Source: an uncultured Christensenella sp.
GTDB taxonomy: Bacteria > Bacillota > Clostridia > Christensenellales > Borkfalkiaceae
DNA: 64,000 nucleotides
NCBI GenBank assembly: GCA_905203015.1
Contig: CAJKUC010000009.1
Location: 31,153-95,152 of the forward strand
Reading direction: 5' to 3'
The position numbers and the translations under genes are program-made. The number at the start of each line of letters is the position of its first letter. Positions within the stretch are counted from its first letter, which is position 1. This document shows, piece after piece, positions 33,153-42,518 of this stretch. Below the pieces are notes generated by a model. The model worked only from the letters and a program-made list of their open reading frames with translations. It had not been told where the DNA came from and did no database searches.

Positions 33153-33917
33153 TTATGCCTGTTCCGTAGAATCGAGCGAGCGCTCCGAATAACTTGCGTT
33201 TCCGTTTTCGGGCACGTATATCGCGCCTTTCGTACGTTGCGCCACCGTCAGTTTTTCGGCATAATATACGTACAGTTCCTCCGCCTTTCCTTCGGGGCGG
33301 CTGTCCGGCGTGTAAATTCTCGCTTTCACGCCTTCGCGGAAAGAAACGTCGAGATAATAAAAATCGGAAGCGGGAGAAACGAGCCGTACTTCCGTGACGT
33401 TCGCCCGTATTCCGCCGAATTTCTCGTCCAGCGTTTTTAAAATCGCGTACGCGGGAGAAAGCGAAAAATTCTCCGTCGCAGAAAGTCCCTCCACGAAAAG
33501 ATTATCCTTTCCGTCCGCACGGTTTTTCGCACTTTCGCGCAAAGATAACACCGCGCCGGAAGCAGAACAGATTTCATATAAATCGCCTCGCCGTACGGCA
33601 TACACTTCCGCGTCTTCTTTCGCCGTAATCACAAGGCGCCCGGGATAATCTTTTTTAAACCCCGTAAGGCGAAAATACGAAAATTTCGCAATTTCTTCTT
33701 TCGCCGCGGTATCGTCCGCGCCGATCGTACTGCGTTTCAGGTACGCTTTTTCAAGCGATTCTTTCAACGCGGCGGCTTCCTCCAGCGCGGGCATCGAAAC
33801 GTGATCCAGAACGAGCGTCACTTCTTCGATCCGATACACGGCGGAAACGCCGAGAAACGCCGCCGTAAAAAATACGACAAGCGTCAGTATGATCGTCACG
33901 ATTTTTTTCGCTCTCAT
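33153..33917 (-). CDS. ftsQ: FtsQ/DivIB-like division protein
   Basis: 254 residues: a short cytoplasmic head (MRAKK), one membrane helix (VTIILTLVVFFTAAFLGVSAVY), then an outside domain of POTRA/FtsQ type with IEEVTLVLDHVSMPALEEA and YFRLTGFKKDYPGRLVITAKEDAEVYAV, typical of the POTRA-beta junction. It works with the FtsL-like protein and FtsB in the divisome. AGAGG precedes the ATG. It is the last gene of the dcw run, after murA. Confidence 0.82.
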   Translation of the reverse strand: MRAKKIVTIILTLVVFFTAAFLGVSAVYRIEEVTLVLDHVSMPALEEAAALKESLEKAYLKRSTIGADDTAAKEEIAKFSYFRLTGFKKDYPGRLVITAKEDAEVYAVRRGDLYEICSASGAVLSLRESAKNRADGKDNLFVEGLSATENFSLSPAYAILKTLDEKFGGIRANVTEVRLVSPASDFYYLDVSFREGVKARIYTPDSRPEGKAEELYVYYAEKLTVAQRTKGAIYVPENGNASYSERSLDSTEQA

Positions 33918-34035
33918 CTCAATTCATCCTCTTTTGTAAACTTCTTTGTTTTATATCGCCTTTAATAAAGCCGTCTGCAAAAACGCACACGAAAAAAGTA
34001 TGCGCGCGCCGCAATCACGCGTTTATCCGCACGGA

Positions 34036-35298
34036 TTACCTGCATATTTTTTCCCGATCGATCTTCGCGCCGAGCAAACGCAGTTTTTCCTCGAAGCGAT
34101 CGTATCCGCGATCGATATGCGAAAGATCGTGAATTTCGCTGATTCCTTCCGCCCGCAACGCGGCAAGCACCAAAGCCGCGCCCCCGCGAAGATCGCCCGC
34201 CGTTAAAAGCGCGCCGTGCAGCCGATCGGTTCCGCGCACCACCGCCGTTCTTCCGCGAACGGTGATATCGGCACCCATCTTTTTTAATTCGCCCGCATAT
34301 TTATAACGCGTCTCGAATAAATTTTCCACCACCACTGTAGTACCCCGCGCCGTGGCGGAAAGCGCCGTGTATTGCGCCTGCATATCCGTGGGAAATCCGG
34401 GAAAAGGCAACGTTTCCACCAGGCTGGCAGCCTTCAGATCACCGTCGCTTTCCAATTTTATTTTATCACCTTTTGCGGTGATTTTGCAACCGTTTTCACG
34501 CAGTTTATGTAAAAGAGCCGCAATATTTTCTTCCGTTACGCCTTCCGTTTCGATTTTGCCGCCGTTCATCGCCGCCGCAATCAGAAACGTACCCGCTTCT
34601 ATCCTGTCTTTCATCGGCGTATAATCCACGCCGTGCAGTTCCTTTACGCCCTCGATCGTCACCGTGCCGCTGCCCGCGCCGCTGATTTTCGCGCCCATGC
34701 CGACGAGAAAATTCTGCAGATCGATAATCTCCGGTTCTTTCGCCGCGTTTCCGATCACCGTCTTCCCCTCCGCTTTCACGGCGGCGAGAATGATATTTTC
34801 CGTCGCTCCCACGCTGGGAAAATCAAGCAGTATATCCGCCCCGCGGATTTTTTCCGCGCTGCAGATCACATAGCCGTTTTCTTCGATAATCGTCACGCCC
34901 AGCCGTTTCAGTCCCGAAAGATGCAGATCGATCGGGCGAAGCCCTATATCGCACCCGCCGGGATAAGAAATTTTCGCGCGATGAAAACGCGTAAGCACAG
35001 ATCCCAGCATAAAAACGGACGAACGGAGTTCTTTCGTAAGCGTGGACGGAATCTCGTGAGAAACGGCGTTTTTTCCGTCGATCACTATATCCGCGCCCGT
35101 ACGCGCAGCCTCGCATCCCAGTTCTCTGAGAATATGTATCATATTTTCAACGTCGCTGATAAACGGCAGATCTCGTATCGTCACCCGTTCGTCGGTGAGA
35201 ATGGAAGCCGCAAGCAGCGGAAGCACTGCGTTTTTCGCCGCCTGAATATTCACCTTTCCATACAGTTTCAAGCCGCCTTGTACAATAAATTTATCCAT
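34036..35298 (-). CDS. murA: UDP-N-acetylglucosamine 1-carboxyvinyltransferase
   Basis: First committed step of peptidoglycan synthesis. 420 residues: FIVQGGLKLYGKVNIQAAKNAV, RSSVFMLGSVLTRF, and the active-site loop YPGGCDIGLRPIDLHL with the Cys that fosfomycin attacks. KMGADITVRGRTAVVRG and DLRGGAALVLAAL lie near the end. A GGGGGT ribosome binding site stands at a long spacing from the ATG. It lies between ftsW and ftsQ, as in several Clostridia. Confidence 0.97.
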   Translation of the reverse strand: MDKFIVQGGLKLYGKVNIQAAKNAVLPLLAASILTDERVTIRDLPFISDVENMIHILRELGCEAARTGADIVIDGKNAVSHEIPSTLTKELRSSVFMLGSVLTRFHRAKISYPGGCDIGLRPIDLHLSGLKRLGVTIIEENGYVICSAEKIRGADILLDFPSVGATENIILAAVKAEGKTVIGNAAKEPEIIDLQNFLVGMGAKISGAGSGTVTIEGVKELHGVDYTPMKDRIEAGTFLIAAAMNGGKIETEGVTEENIAALLHKLRENGCKITAKGDKIKLESDGDLKAASLVETLPFPGFPTDMQAQYTALSATARGTTVVVENLFETRYKYAGELKKMGADITVRGRTAVVRGTDRLHGALLTAGDLRGGAALVLAALRAEGISEIHDLSHIDRGYDRFEEKLRLLGAKIDREKICR

Positions 35299-35323
35299 GG
35301 GAAATAATGCACCCCCTATGTTT

Positions 35324-36661
35324 TTATTGTATGAAAGCAGCCGATTTTTTGTTGACGAGAGAAATACGGTACAGCACGCCGAAAGAGGCGAGCGAAACGA
35401 TCAGCGCCGTGTTTCCCGAAGAAACGAGCGGCAGCGGAATCCCCGTGGGCGGAATACTGCCGCTCACTACAAGCGCGTTGACAATCGTCTGCAAACCGTA
35501 CGTGAGCGTAATGCCGGAAGCGAGCAGAAAAGAGAAAAAGTCCTGCGCCGAAGCGGCGATTTTTATCCCGCGGAAAATAATAAACGCGCACAGCGCAAAC
35601 AACAAAACAATGCCGACGAATCCGACTTCTTCGCCGATTACGGCAAGAATAAAATCGCTTTCGGCAAAAGGCAGAAACCTGTATTTCTGCCGCGAACGAA
35701 AAATCCCCGTGCCGAACCAGCCGCCGTTGCCGAGCGCGTACAGCGACTGAATGAGTTGGTATCCCTCGTCTTTCGGCGACGACCAAGGATCGAGAAACGC
35801 GCTGAGCCGTAACAACCGATACGGTTCGGCAAGAATCATCACCGGCACGGCGAGAAGCGCGGGCAACGCGAGCAGCAGAAAATATTTCATTTTCGCGCCG
35901 CTTAAAAACAGCATGCCGAACGTCACCGCCGCTACCACGACGGTGACGGACATATTCGGCTCCGCGATGATCAGCGCGCAATATCCTCCGCCCGCCGCAA
36001 GCACGGGAAGCATGCCCCTGAACGTCGGAATTTTTTCCATGTTATCCGCGGCATATCCCGCGATAAACACAACGAGAGCGAATTTTGCGATTTCCGACGG
36101 CTGAACGGTAACGCCGCCTATTCCGATCCAGCGGGTGGCCCCGTAATTGCTTTTTCCTACGCCCGGTACGAACACCAATCCGAGCAGAATCGCCGCGAGC
36201 AGGTAAAATACGTAGCGAACGGCTTTTTTGCGCAGTTTCGCGTAATCGAAGCGCACTGCGAAAACAAGCGCGACGATTCCCGCCGCAAAGCCGATCAGTT
36301 GTTTCCTCGCGAAGAAAAACTTATCGCCATACTGTTTTTCCGCCGTGTAATAACTCGCCGAATACACGAACAGCACCCCCAGCGCGGCAAGAAACGCCAC
36401 GGCGGCAAGAAGCGGAATATCCCCGCGTACGCGATCGTTATTCTTCCTTTTCTTCTCCGCCTCGCCCGTTCGAGCGATATGTATCGTCGAGATATACGAC
36501 GTTTTCCGCGCCGCTTCCGTCTTCGTCGTCTTCGCCCGTTTTACCGTCCCCGCACGCCTTATCGTCGTTACCGTCCGCCGCGGCGCAAGCCTTTGCCTGC
36601 TCTGCGGCGAAAGGCTGCCTTTCGTTCTCTTCCCGTTGCCACGATCGTACGATTGAAACAA
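35324..36661 (-). CDS. ftsW: peptidoglycan polymerase FtsW (SEDS family), with basic N-terminal extension inside murD
   Basis: Septal glycosyltransferase. 445 residues with ten membrane helices. SEDS features include FVYSASYY, GATRWIGIGGVTVQPSEIAK, the AEPNMSVTVV loop, FLPFAESDFILAVIGEE and SGSIPPTGIPLPLVSSG. The first helix begins only after 36438. The frame contains no ATG, GTG or TTG between the murD stop and that helix. The closest start with a ribosome binding site (AGAGAGG, 8 nt) is the TTG at 36661; an ATG at 36682 is an alternative. The gene therefore reads over 220 nt of murD in another frame, encoding a Lys/Arg/Thr-rich cytoplasmic tail (TVKRAKTTKTEAARK). Confidence 0.92.
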   Translation of the reverse strand: MFQSYDRGNGKRTKGSLSPQSRQRLAPRRTVTTIRRAGTVKRAKTTKTEAARKTSYISTIHIARTGEAEKKRKNNDRVRGDIPLLAAVAFLAALGVLFVYSASYYTAEKQYGDKFFFARKQLIGFAAGIVALVFAVRFDYAKLRKKAVRYVFYLLAAILLGLVFVPGVGKSNYGATRWIGIGGVTVQPSEIAKFALVVFIAGYAADNMEKIPTFRGMLPVLAAGGGYCALIIAEPNMSVTVVVAAVTFGMLFLSGAKMKYFLLLALPALLAVPVMILAEPYRLLRLSAFLDPWSSPKDEGYQLIQSLYALGNGGWFGTGIFRSRQKYRFLPFAESDFILAVIGEEVGFVGIVLLFALCAFIIFRGIKIAASAQDFFSFLLASGITLTYGLQTIVNALVVSGSIPPTGIPLPLVSSGNTALIVSLASFGVLYRISLVNKKSAAFIQ

Positions 36662-37973
36662 ATGCGTCACCTCTCTCTTCATAACTCGAAAATTCGTCGA
36701 AACTCGCGCTGGCGGGGCTTAAAAGCACCGTCTGCCCGCTTACGGCGAGAAGCCTTGCGATTTTCACGGCATAAACGAATTTTTCGGTCAGCGTTATATT
36801 TTTGTAGCCGCTGCGCGCCGCGCTTTCCAGAATTTTAAACGCATTTTCCCCGTACAGAACGCAGCGTATCACACGCGTTTTTTTCAGCGCGGCAAACAGT
36901 GCGTCGTAATTGTAGCCCTTATCTTTGCCGCCGAGAAGCAGAATCGTATCGTTTTTCATACATTCCGCGGCTTTGATCGCGGAATCGGTATTCGTGCTCT
37001 TTGAATCGTCGATATATGTTACGCCGTCCGCCTCGCCCGCGTATTCTATCCGATGCGGCGCGCCTTTAAACGTTTTTAAAACGGAAAAGATCGCCTCGCT
37101 TTTCGTTCCGAGCAGTTTCGCGCAGGCGATCGCCGCCAGAGCGTTTTCGATATTGTGCGGTTCGGTATGAGCAAGTTCGCTTATTTCCGTTATCTTCTCT
37201 TCTCCGTAATACAACGCGCCGTTTGCCTCGTACGCGCCGGTCACTTTTTCTTTGCGCGAAAACCACACGATTTTCGCCTTCGTTTTTTCGGCAAACGTAC
37301 GTACGATCGGATCGTCGTAATTCAGAACGGCGCACTCCGTTTCCGCCGAATTTTTCAAAATACGGCTTTTCAGAAATACATAATTTTCCATATTGTAATG
37401 CCTGTTCAGATGATCTTCTGCGATATTCAGTACAGCCGCCACGTGCGGGCGCAGCGAAGAGAGCGTTTCCAACTGAAAAGACGATATTTCCGCAACGGCA
37501 ACGTCGTCGCCGCCGAGATTCATACAGGCGAGCATCGGCGTACCGATATTCCCGCATGCCTTCGCGTTTTTTCCGTCCGCCGTCAGCATCTCCGCGATCA
37601 TGGAAACGGTGGTCGTTTTTCCGTTCGTCCCCGTCACGGCGACGATCGGGCTTTTCAGATAACGCGCGGCAAGTTCCGTTTCCCCGATCACGGCCTTTTT
37701 ATGACGTTTGAACGCCACCGCCAGCCGATGATCCACGGGAATTCCCGGGCTGAGCACAAGCGCGTCGCAACGATCGATCAGGGAGGGCAGATCCTCCTCT
37801 TTCACGTTTTTCGCGCCCTTTTTCGTAAGTTCGCCGATCGTACGTTCCACCGCGCCGCCGCGCACGTCGTCGCAGATAAACACTTCTGCTTTTTTCGCGA
37901 GAAGAAATTCGGCAGCCGCCGCGCCCGAGCGCGACAATCCGAAAACGAGAAAACTCTGACAAGTGGGATACAT
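36438..37973 (-). CDS. murD: UDP-N-acetylmuramoylalanine--D-glutamate ligase with acidic C-terminal tail
   Basis: Adds D-Glu to UDP-MurNAc-L-Ala. 511 residues: FLVFGLSRSGAAAAEFL, ATP loop AVTGTNGKTTTVSM, NIAEDHLNRHY, YIDDSKSTNTDSA, and the usual MurD end SFDEFSSYEERGDAFVSIV. About 65 residues follow that normal MurD lacks, rich in Asp, Glu, Gly and Lys (GKTGEDDEDGSGAEN). This tail is the same DNA that encodes the basic N-terminus of FtsW in another frame. AGAGGTG precedes the ATG. Confidence 0.95.
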   Translation of the reverse strand: MYPTCQSFLVFGLSRSGAAAAEFLLAKKAEVFICDDVRGGAVERTIGELTKKGAKNVKEEDLPSLIDRCDALVLSPGIPVDHRLAVAFKRHKKAVIGETELAARYLKSPIVAVTGTNGKTTTVSMIAEMLTADGKNAKACGNIGTPMLACMNLGGDDVAVAEISSFQLETLSSLRPHVAAVLNIAEDHLNRHYNMENYVFLKSRILKNSAETECAVLNYDDPIVRTFAEKTKAKIVWFSRKEKVTGAYEANGALYYGEEKITEISELAHTEPHNIENALAAIACAKLLGTKSEAIFSVLKTFKGAPHRIEYAGEADGVTYIDDSKSTNTDSAIKAAECMKNDTILLLGGKDKGYNYDALFAALKKTRVIRCVLYGENAFKILESAARSGYKNITLTEKFVYAVKIARLLAVSGQTVLLSPASASFDEFSSYEERGDAFVSIVRSWQREENERQPFAAEQAKACAAADGNDDKACGDGKTGEDDEDGSGAENVVYLDDTYRSNGRGGEEKEE

Positions 37974-38063
37974 GATTTTTCACCTCTTTTTTGCGATCAC
38001 TGCGACGCTCAGCCTTTTCGCTCTTTTATTCCGCGTCCGACCGCAATAATGCGTTCTTACGGT

Positions 38064-39044
38064 TTATCGGAAAAAAGCGAGAGCGACGATTCCGGCGAGA
38101 GCCGTAACCGCGGCGTAAGCAAACGAAATTTTACTTTCGGAACAGCCCTTTTTCTGAAAATGATGATGAATCGGAGCCATCAAAAAAATACGCTTGCCCT
38201 TCGTCGCTTTATAATATATGACCTGCATAATCACCGTTATGACCGAAACGACGAACGTTATTCCGATCAGCGGGATATACAGCGCGTTTCCCGAAAACGC
38301 CGCCACGGCGGCGGCGAGTCCGCCGAGCGCGAGCGAACCCGTATCGCCCATAAAAACGGAAGCGGGCGGCACGTTGAAAAGCAAAAAGCCGAAAAGAGCG
38401 GCGGCAACGCAAAAGCACGTAAGCGCCAGCGGCTGATTTTCCGAGATCGCGCCGCCGTTTTCCTTCGCCGCCTGCGCCAATATCAGTATTCCGAAAAAAA
38501 AGAAGTACGCCGCGCACGATCCGCCAGCCAGCCCGTCCAGCCCGTCCGTCAGATTCACGGCGTTCACAAGCGCGAGAAAGGCAAACGCGACGAGCGGCAC
38601 GATCCATACCCCGATTCCTACGTTTTTTCCCGAAAACGGCATATGCAGAAAAATTTTCCCGGAACGATAGCAATAAATGCCCGCCAGCACGGAAGCGACG
38701 CTCTGAAAAATGATTTTCTGATACGGCTTCAATCCCAGATTATCTCTGCGTTTAATCTTCGTTACATCATCGAGAAACCCCACGGCGGCAAAGGCGAGAA
38801 ACAGCGACAAAGCGACAATCGTCGGTCTGTCGCATTTCCTCGCGAATACGGCCACTAAAATCAAAACGGCGAAGATAAACGAAAGCCCGCCCATCGTGGG
38901 CGTGCCTTTCTTTTTCTCGTGTTCTTTCACGTAGCACAAAATATTCTGCCCCGCTTTCAGTTTTTTCAATACGGGCAAAAGCAATCGGCAAAAACATGCC
39001 GACAATAAAAACGCCGCGATCGCCGAAAAAGCATAAATCCTCAA
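38064..39044 (-). CDS. mraY: phospho-N-acetylmuramoyl-pentapeptide transferase
   Basis: Membrane enzyme that makes lipid I. 326 residues, about ten helices, with the family motifs KKGTPTMGGL, GFLDDVTKIKRRDNLGL, NAVNLTDGLDGLAGG, FMGDTGSLALGG and APIHHHFQKKGCSE. The start is a TTG at 39044, seven bases after GGAGGGG. It follows murE directly. murF, which usually stands between murE and mraY, is missing here. Confidence 0.97.
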   Translation of the reverse strand: MRIYAFSAIAAFLLSACFCRLLLPVLKKLKAGQNILCYVKEHEKKKGTPTMGGLSFIFAVLILVAVFARKCDRPTIVALSLFLAFAAVGFLDDVTKIKRRDNLGLKPYQKIIFQSVASVLAGIYCYRSGKIFLHMPFSGKNVGIGVWIVPLVAFAFLALVNAVNLTDGLDGLAGGSCAAYFFFFGILILAQAAKENGGAISENQPLALTCFCVAAALFGFLLFNVPPASVFMGDTGSLALGGLAAAVAAFSGNALYIPLIGITFVVSVITVIMQVIYYKATKGKRIFLMAPIHHHFQKKGCSESKISFAYAAVTALAGIVALAFFR

Positions 39045-39146
39045 CCGTTTTCCCCTCCGTTCCGTTTTTTCCCGCGCGGCGTTTCTTTTCGCCGAGGTTT
39101 TTTCCGATACTCACAGTCTGTGCTTTTTTACGTTTTTTTATCGGCG

Positions 39147-40658
39147 TTATCCTTTTCCGCCCCGGGAAAAAATCGCCTCTTCCGTTACGCTTTCGTCGTC
39201 GTATTCGTATTTCACGCCCATAATTTCCTGATATTCTTCCCCGCCTTTTCCCGCGATCAGAAGCACGTCTCCTTTTTTCAGCCGATCCACAGCGTAAAAA
39301 ATCGCTTTCTTCCGATCGGGAATACACACGTAGCGATCGGAAAAGCGGCGATACCCCGCTTCGATCGAACGAATGATGTCACACGGATCTTCATAGCGCG
39401 GATTATCCGAGGTGAGATAAGAAAAATCGGCGTTTTTTGCGGCAACCTCGCCCATTTTCGGACGTTTCGTATGATCGCGATTCCCGCCGCAGCCGAAAAG
39501 GCAATACAATTTTCCTTTGCAGAACGGACGAACCGCGTTCAGCGATTTTTCGAGCCCGTCGGGCGTATGCGCGAAATCGATGAAAATTTCCGCGCCCGGA
39601 ACACCGCAGATCCGTTGCAGTCTGCCGCGCGGCGGAACGGCGTTTTTCAAGCCCGCGGCGATCGTTTCCGGAGGGATTCCCGCAAGAAACGCAAGACTCG
39701 CCGCCGCGAGAGCGTTATATACGTTATGCCTGCCCGCGAGCGGAATCGCGGCACGGCAGAGCGTATCGGAAAAATTCATAAGACACCTGCTCCCCGCCGG
39801 AGATTCGTCCGCGATCACGGCAAACGCGTCCGACGGGTTTTCCAATCCGTAGGTAAACGCTTTTTTACCCTGCATTTTAAGTCCGTCCGCGATTTTCCGC
39901 CCCGTTCCGTCATCCGTGTTCACCACAAAAAAACCGTCCGATTCCGCGTTCAGAAAAAAAGATTCTTTCGTACGGGCATAGCGTTCCATCGTCTTGAAAA
40001 AATCGAGATGATCCTGCGTACAATTGGTAAAAATCCGCGCATAAAAAGGAATCCCCGCAATCTTTTCGTAATGAACCGCATGCGCCGACACTTCCAGAAA
40101 AGCATATTCTACGCCGTGATCCCGCATATCGGCAAGCGTTTTTTGTAAAAAAGCGGGATCGGGCGTGGTGAGCGCGGGATCGATTTTCTTTCCCGCATAC
40201 ACGAGGCCCGTCGTTCCTATCACGCCCGTCTTTTTCCCAGCCGCTTCAAAAATCGCGGACAGCAGATAGGTGATCGTGGTTTTTCCGTTCGTTCCCGTAA
40301 CGCCCACCGTTTTCACGTCGTTTGCGGGATAGCCGTAAAAGGCGCAGGCGGCGAGGCTCATCGCCTTTCTCGTATCGGGCACGAGAATCTGTTTCGGCAC
40401 GTTTCCCCGCGCGGATTTCGGCAGCACGATCGCTTTTTCCGTTACGATCGCCGCGGCTCCGCGCTCCGCCGCTTCCGCCGCGAAATCTCCGCCGTCGAGG
40501 CTTCCGCCCGTCAGGCAAAAAAACGCTTCGCCTTCGCGGATATATCTGCTGTCGCACGAAACGCCCGTTATTTCGGGATTATCGCTCCCGCTTCCGTTGC
40601 TTTCCCCGCTTAAAACAATCGTTCCGTTTATCGCCGTCGCAAGATCTTTCAGCCTCAT
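39147..40658 (-). CDS. murE: UDP-MurNAc-L-Ala-D-Glu:meso-diaminopimelate ligase
   Basis: 503 residues: VTGVTGTNGKTTITYLL ATP loop, EVSAHAVHYEKI, FTNCTQDHLDFF and, near the end, TSDNPRYEDP. The DNPR motif marks the diaminopimelate-adding form of the family, so the cell wall probably contains meso-Dap. GGAGGCAAAGCGGA precedes the ATG. It lies between the class B PBP and mraY. Confidence 0.97.
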   Translation of the reverse strand: MRLKDLATAINGTIVLSGESNGSGSDNPEITGVSCDSRYIREGEAFFCLTGGSLDGGDFAAEAAERGAAAIVTEKAIVLPKSARGNVPKQILVPDTRKAMSLAACAFYGYPANDVKTVGVTGTNGKTTITYLLSAIFEAAGKKTGVIGTTGLVYAGKKIDPALTTPDPAFLQKTLADMRDHGVEYAFLEVSAHAVHYEKIAGIPFYARIFTNCTQDHLDFFKTMERYARTKESFFLNAESDGFFVVNTDDGTGRKIADGLKMQGKKAFTYGLENPSDAFAVIADESPAGSRCLMNFSDTLCRAAIPLAGRHNVYNALAAASLAFLAGIPPETIAAGLKNAVPPRGRLQRICGVPGAEIFIDFAHTPDGLEKSLNAVRPFCKGKLYCLFGCGGNRDHTKRPKMGEVAAKNADFSYLTSDNPRYEDPCDIIRSIEAGYRRFSDRYVCIPDRKKAIFYAVDRLKKGDVLLIAGKGGEEYQEIMGVKYEYDDESVTEEAIFSRGGKG

Positions 40659-40696
40659 TCCGCTTTGCCTCCGCCGTTTTTCGTTCTTTCTCTATT

Positions 40697-42439
40697 TTAT
40701 TCCGCGAAGGCTTTCGGTATGTTTTTCAATTCCGCGATCGCGGAAAAAATTTCGCGTGCGCACGGCGCAGCCACCACGCTTCCGTAATACGCGCCCTGCG
40801 GCTCGTCGATCACCACGAGCGCGAGATATTTCGGCGCGTTTGCGGGGAAAAATCCGACGAACGACGAAACGTATTTCCCCGAAGCGATATGTCCGTCTTC
40901 GTACTTTTGCGCCGTACCCGTTTTTCCGCCCACCCGATAGCCTTCGAGATACGCTTTTTTTCCGCTTCCTTTTTCCACTACGCCTTCCAGCATAGAGGCA
41001 AGAAGCGCGCTCGTTTCTTCGCTCACCGTTCTGCTTTTCAGTTTTTTTTCATTCCTCGTCAAAACGTATCCGTCGTCGGCATAAATTTCTTTCACTATTC
41101 GCGGTTCGTAATAATACCCGCCGTTCACGGCCGACGCCACGGCACAGGCGAGTTGTATTCCCGACACCGCCACCGTCTGCCCGAAACCAATTCGCGCAAG
41201 ATCGCAATTCCGCACCGCCGTTTCGGCAAGCAGCATGCCCGAAGCCTCCCCGCCGAAATCCACGCCCGTGGTTTTACCGAATCCGAACGCCGTGAGATAA
41301 TCGTAAAACGTCTCTTTGCCGAGCGCGAGAGCCATATCCGTAAAGCACGGGTTGCAACTGTTATTCAATGCGTCGGAAAGCGTCTGATTGCTGTGTTTGC
41401 CGTTATTGTGATTGCTCCAGCATTTCACCGTCGTGCCGTCCACCGTGCGTGTGCGGCTGCTGGAAAACACGTGCGACGGAGAAAACGCGGACGCATTTCC
41501 CCGTTTCCATTCTTCGAGATCCGCCGCGGCCGTGATCACTTTGAACGTAGAACCGGGCTCGTAAATATCGCATATAATCCTGTTTCTCGAAAGCGCGTTC
41601 AGAAGAGAAATATCGTCTCTCGGCACGTTGTTCAGATCGTACGACGGGCACGCCGCTATCGCAAGAATCTCGAATGTATCGGGATCGAGAATAATACATT
41701 CCGCGCTTTTCGGCGAATACGTTGCGCACACCCTTTTGAGCGCCGCTTCCGCCGAGATCTGAATCGGAAGATCGATCGTAAGGCGGATATTATACCCGTT
41801 TTCGGCAGGTTTGTACGCCGCCGCGGCGCCGTTTAATCCGATTCCGACGAGATCCGTTTCGTACAGCACTTCGCCGTCCGTTCCGCGAAGATACGATTCG
41901 TAATATTTTTCGATCCCCGCCGAGCCCGTATTGTCCGACGAAGTGAAGCCGATCGTCTGGCAGAGCGTTTCCCCGTGCGGATAAGAACGCGTGTTATCCC
42001 GCGAATAATATACGCCGCTCAGCGGCGTTTCGGCAAGTTTTTCGACGGCTTCTTTGGATACGCGTTTCGCCACGGTGATTTCCGAAGCGCGTTTTCCCGT
42101 GAGCGCATCGTAGATTTTATCGTAATCCAGCGAAAGCGTTTCCGCAAGTTTCTTTGCCGTGTATTCCGCGTCTTTCACCGCGTTCGATCTTGCGAACACG
42201 GCATACGCCGTTCCGTTATCCGCAAGAAGTTCGCCGTTCCTGTCCACGATTTTTCCGCGCTCCGCGATCACGGGGATTTCCCTCGTCCACTGATCCATCG
42301 CCTTCCCCGCCAGATCGCCGCTCCACGCCACCTGCACATAGAAAAATCTTGCGCATAAAATGCAAAAAAGAAAGGTTATCGCCATCGATACGGCAAATAA
42401 CCTCTTTCGTAAAACGGATACCGAATAATCATTTTTCAA
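40697..42439 (-). CDS. ftsI: class B penicillin-binding protein (FtsI/SpoVD type)
   Basis: Transpeptidase partner of FtsW. 580 residues: N-terminal membrane helix (VSMAITFLFCILCARFFYVQ), pedestal domain, then the transpeptidase with EPGSTFKVITAA (SxxK), NNSCNPCF (SxN) and VGGKTGTAQKY (KTG). There is no PASTA domain. The first available standard codon is TTG at 42439, but GGAGAG lies 17 nt upstream of it; an ATC codon three codons earlier would have the better spacing. The start is therefore uncertain by a few residues. It follows the FtsL-like gene. Confidence 0.94.
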   Translation of the reverse strand: MKNDYSVSVLRKRLFAVSMAITFLFCILCARFFYVQVAWSGDLAGKAMDQWTREIPVIAERGKIVDRNGELLADNGTAYAVFARSNAVKDAEYTAKKLAETLSLDYDKIYDALTGKRASEITVAKRVSKEAVEKLAETPLSGVYYSRDNTRSYPHGETLCQTIGFTSSDNTGSAGIEKYYESYLRGTDGEVLYETDLVGIGLNGAAAAYKPAENGYNIRLTIDLPIQISAEAALKRVCATYSPKSAECIILDPDTFEILAIAACPSYDLNNVPRDDISLLNALSRNRIICDIYEPGSTFKVITAAADLEEWKRGNASAFSPSHVFSSSRTRTVDGTTVKCWSNHNNGKHSNQTLSDALNNSCNPCFTDMALALGKETFYDYLTAFGFGKTTGVDFGGEASGMLLAETAVRNCDLARIGFGQTVAVSGIQLACAVASAVNGGYYYEPRIVKEIYADDGYVLTRNEKKLKSRTVSEETSALLASMLEGVVEKGSGKKAYLEGYRVGGKTGTAQKYEDGHIASGKYVSSFVGFFPANAPKYLALVVIDEPQGAYYGSVVAAPCAREIFSAIAELKNIPKAFAE

Positions 42440-42518
42440 ACGTTTGATAGCCGTTTCTCTCCTTGATGAAATTGTAGTTTTTCGGTGGCTGTATCGCGCC
42501 GAACGGATCTTTTTTTCT

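Noticed and set aside
37155..38858. 567-codon plus-strand ORF across murD and mraY
   Set aside because: Runs antisense over two well-identified genes and their intergenic gap.
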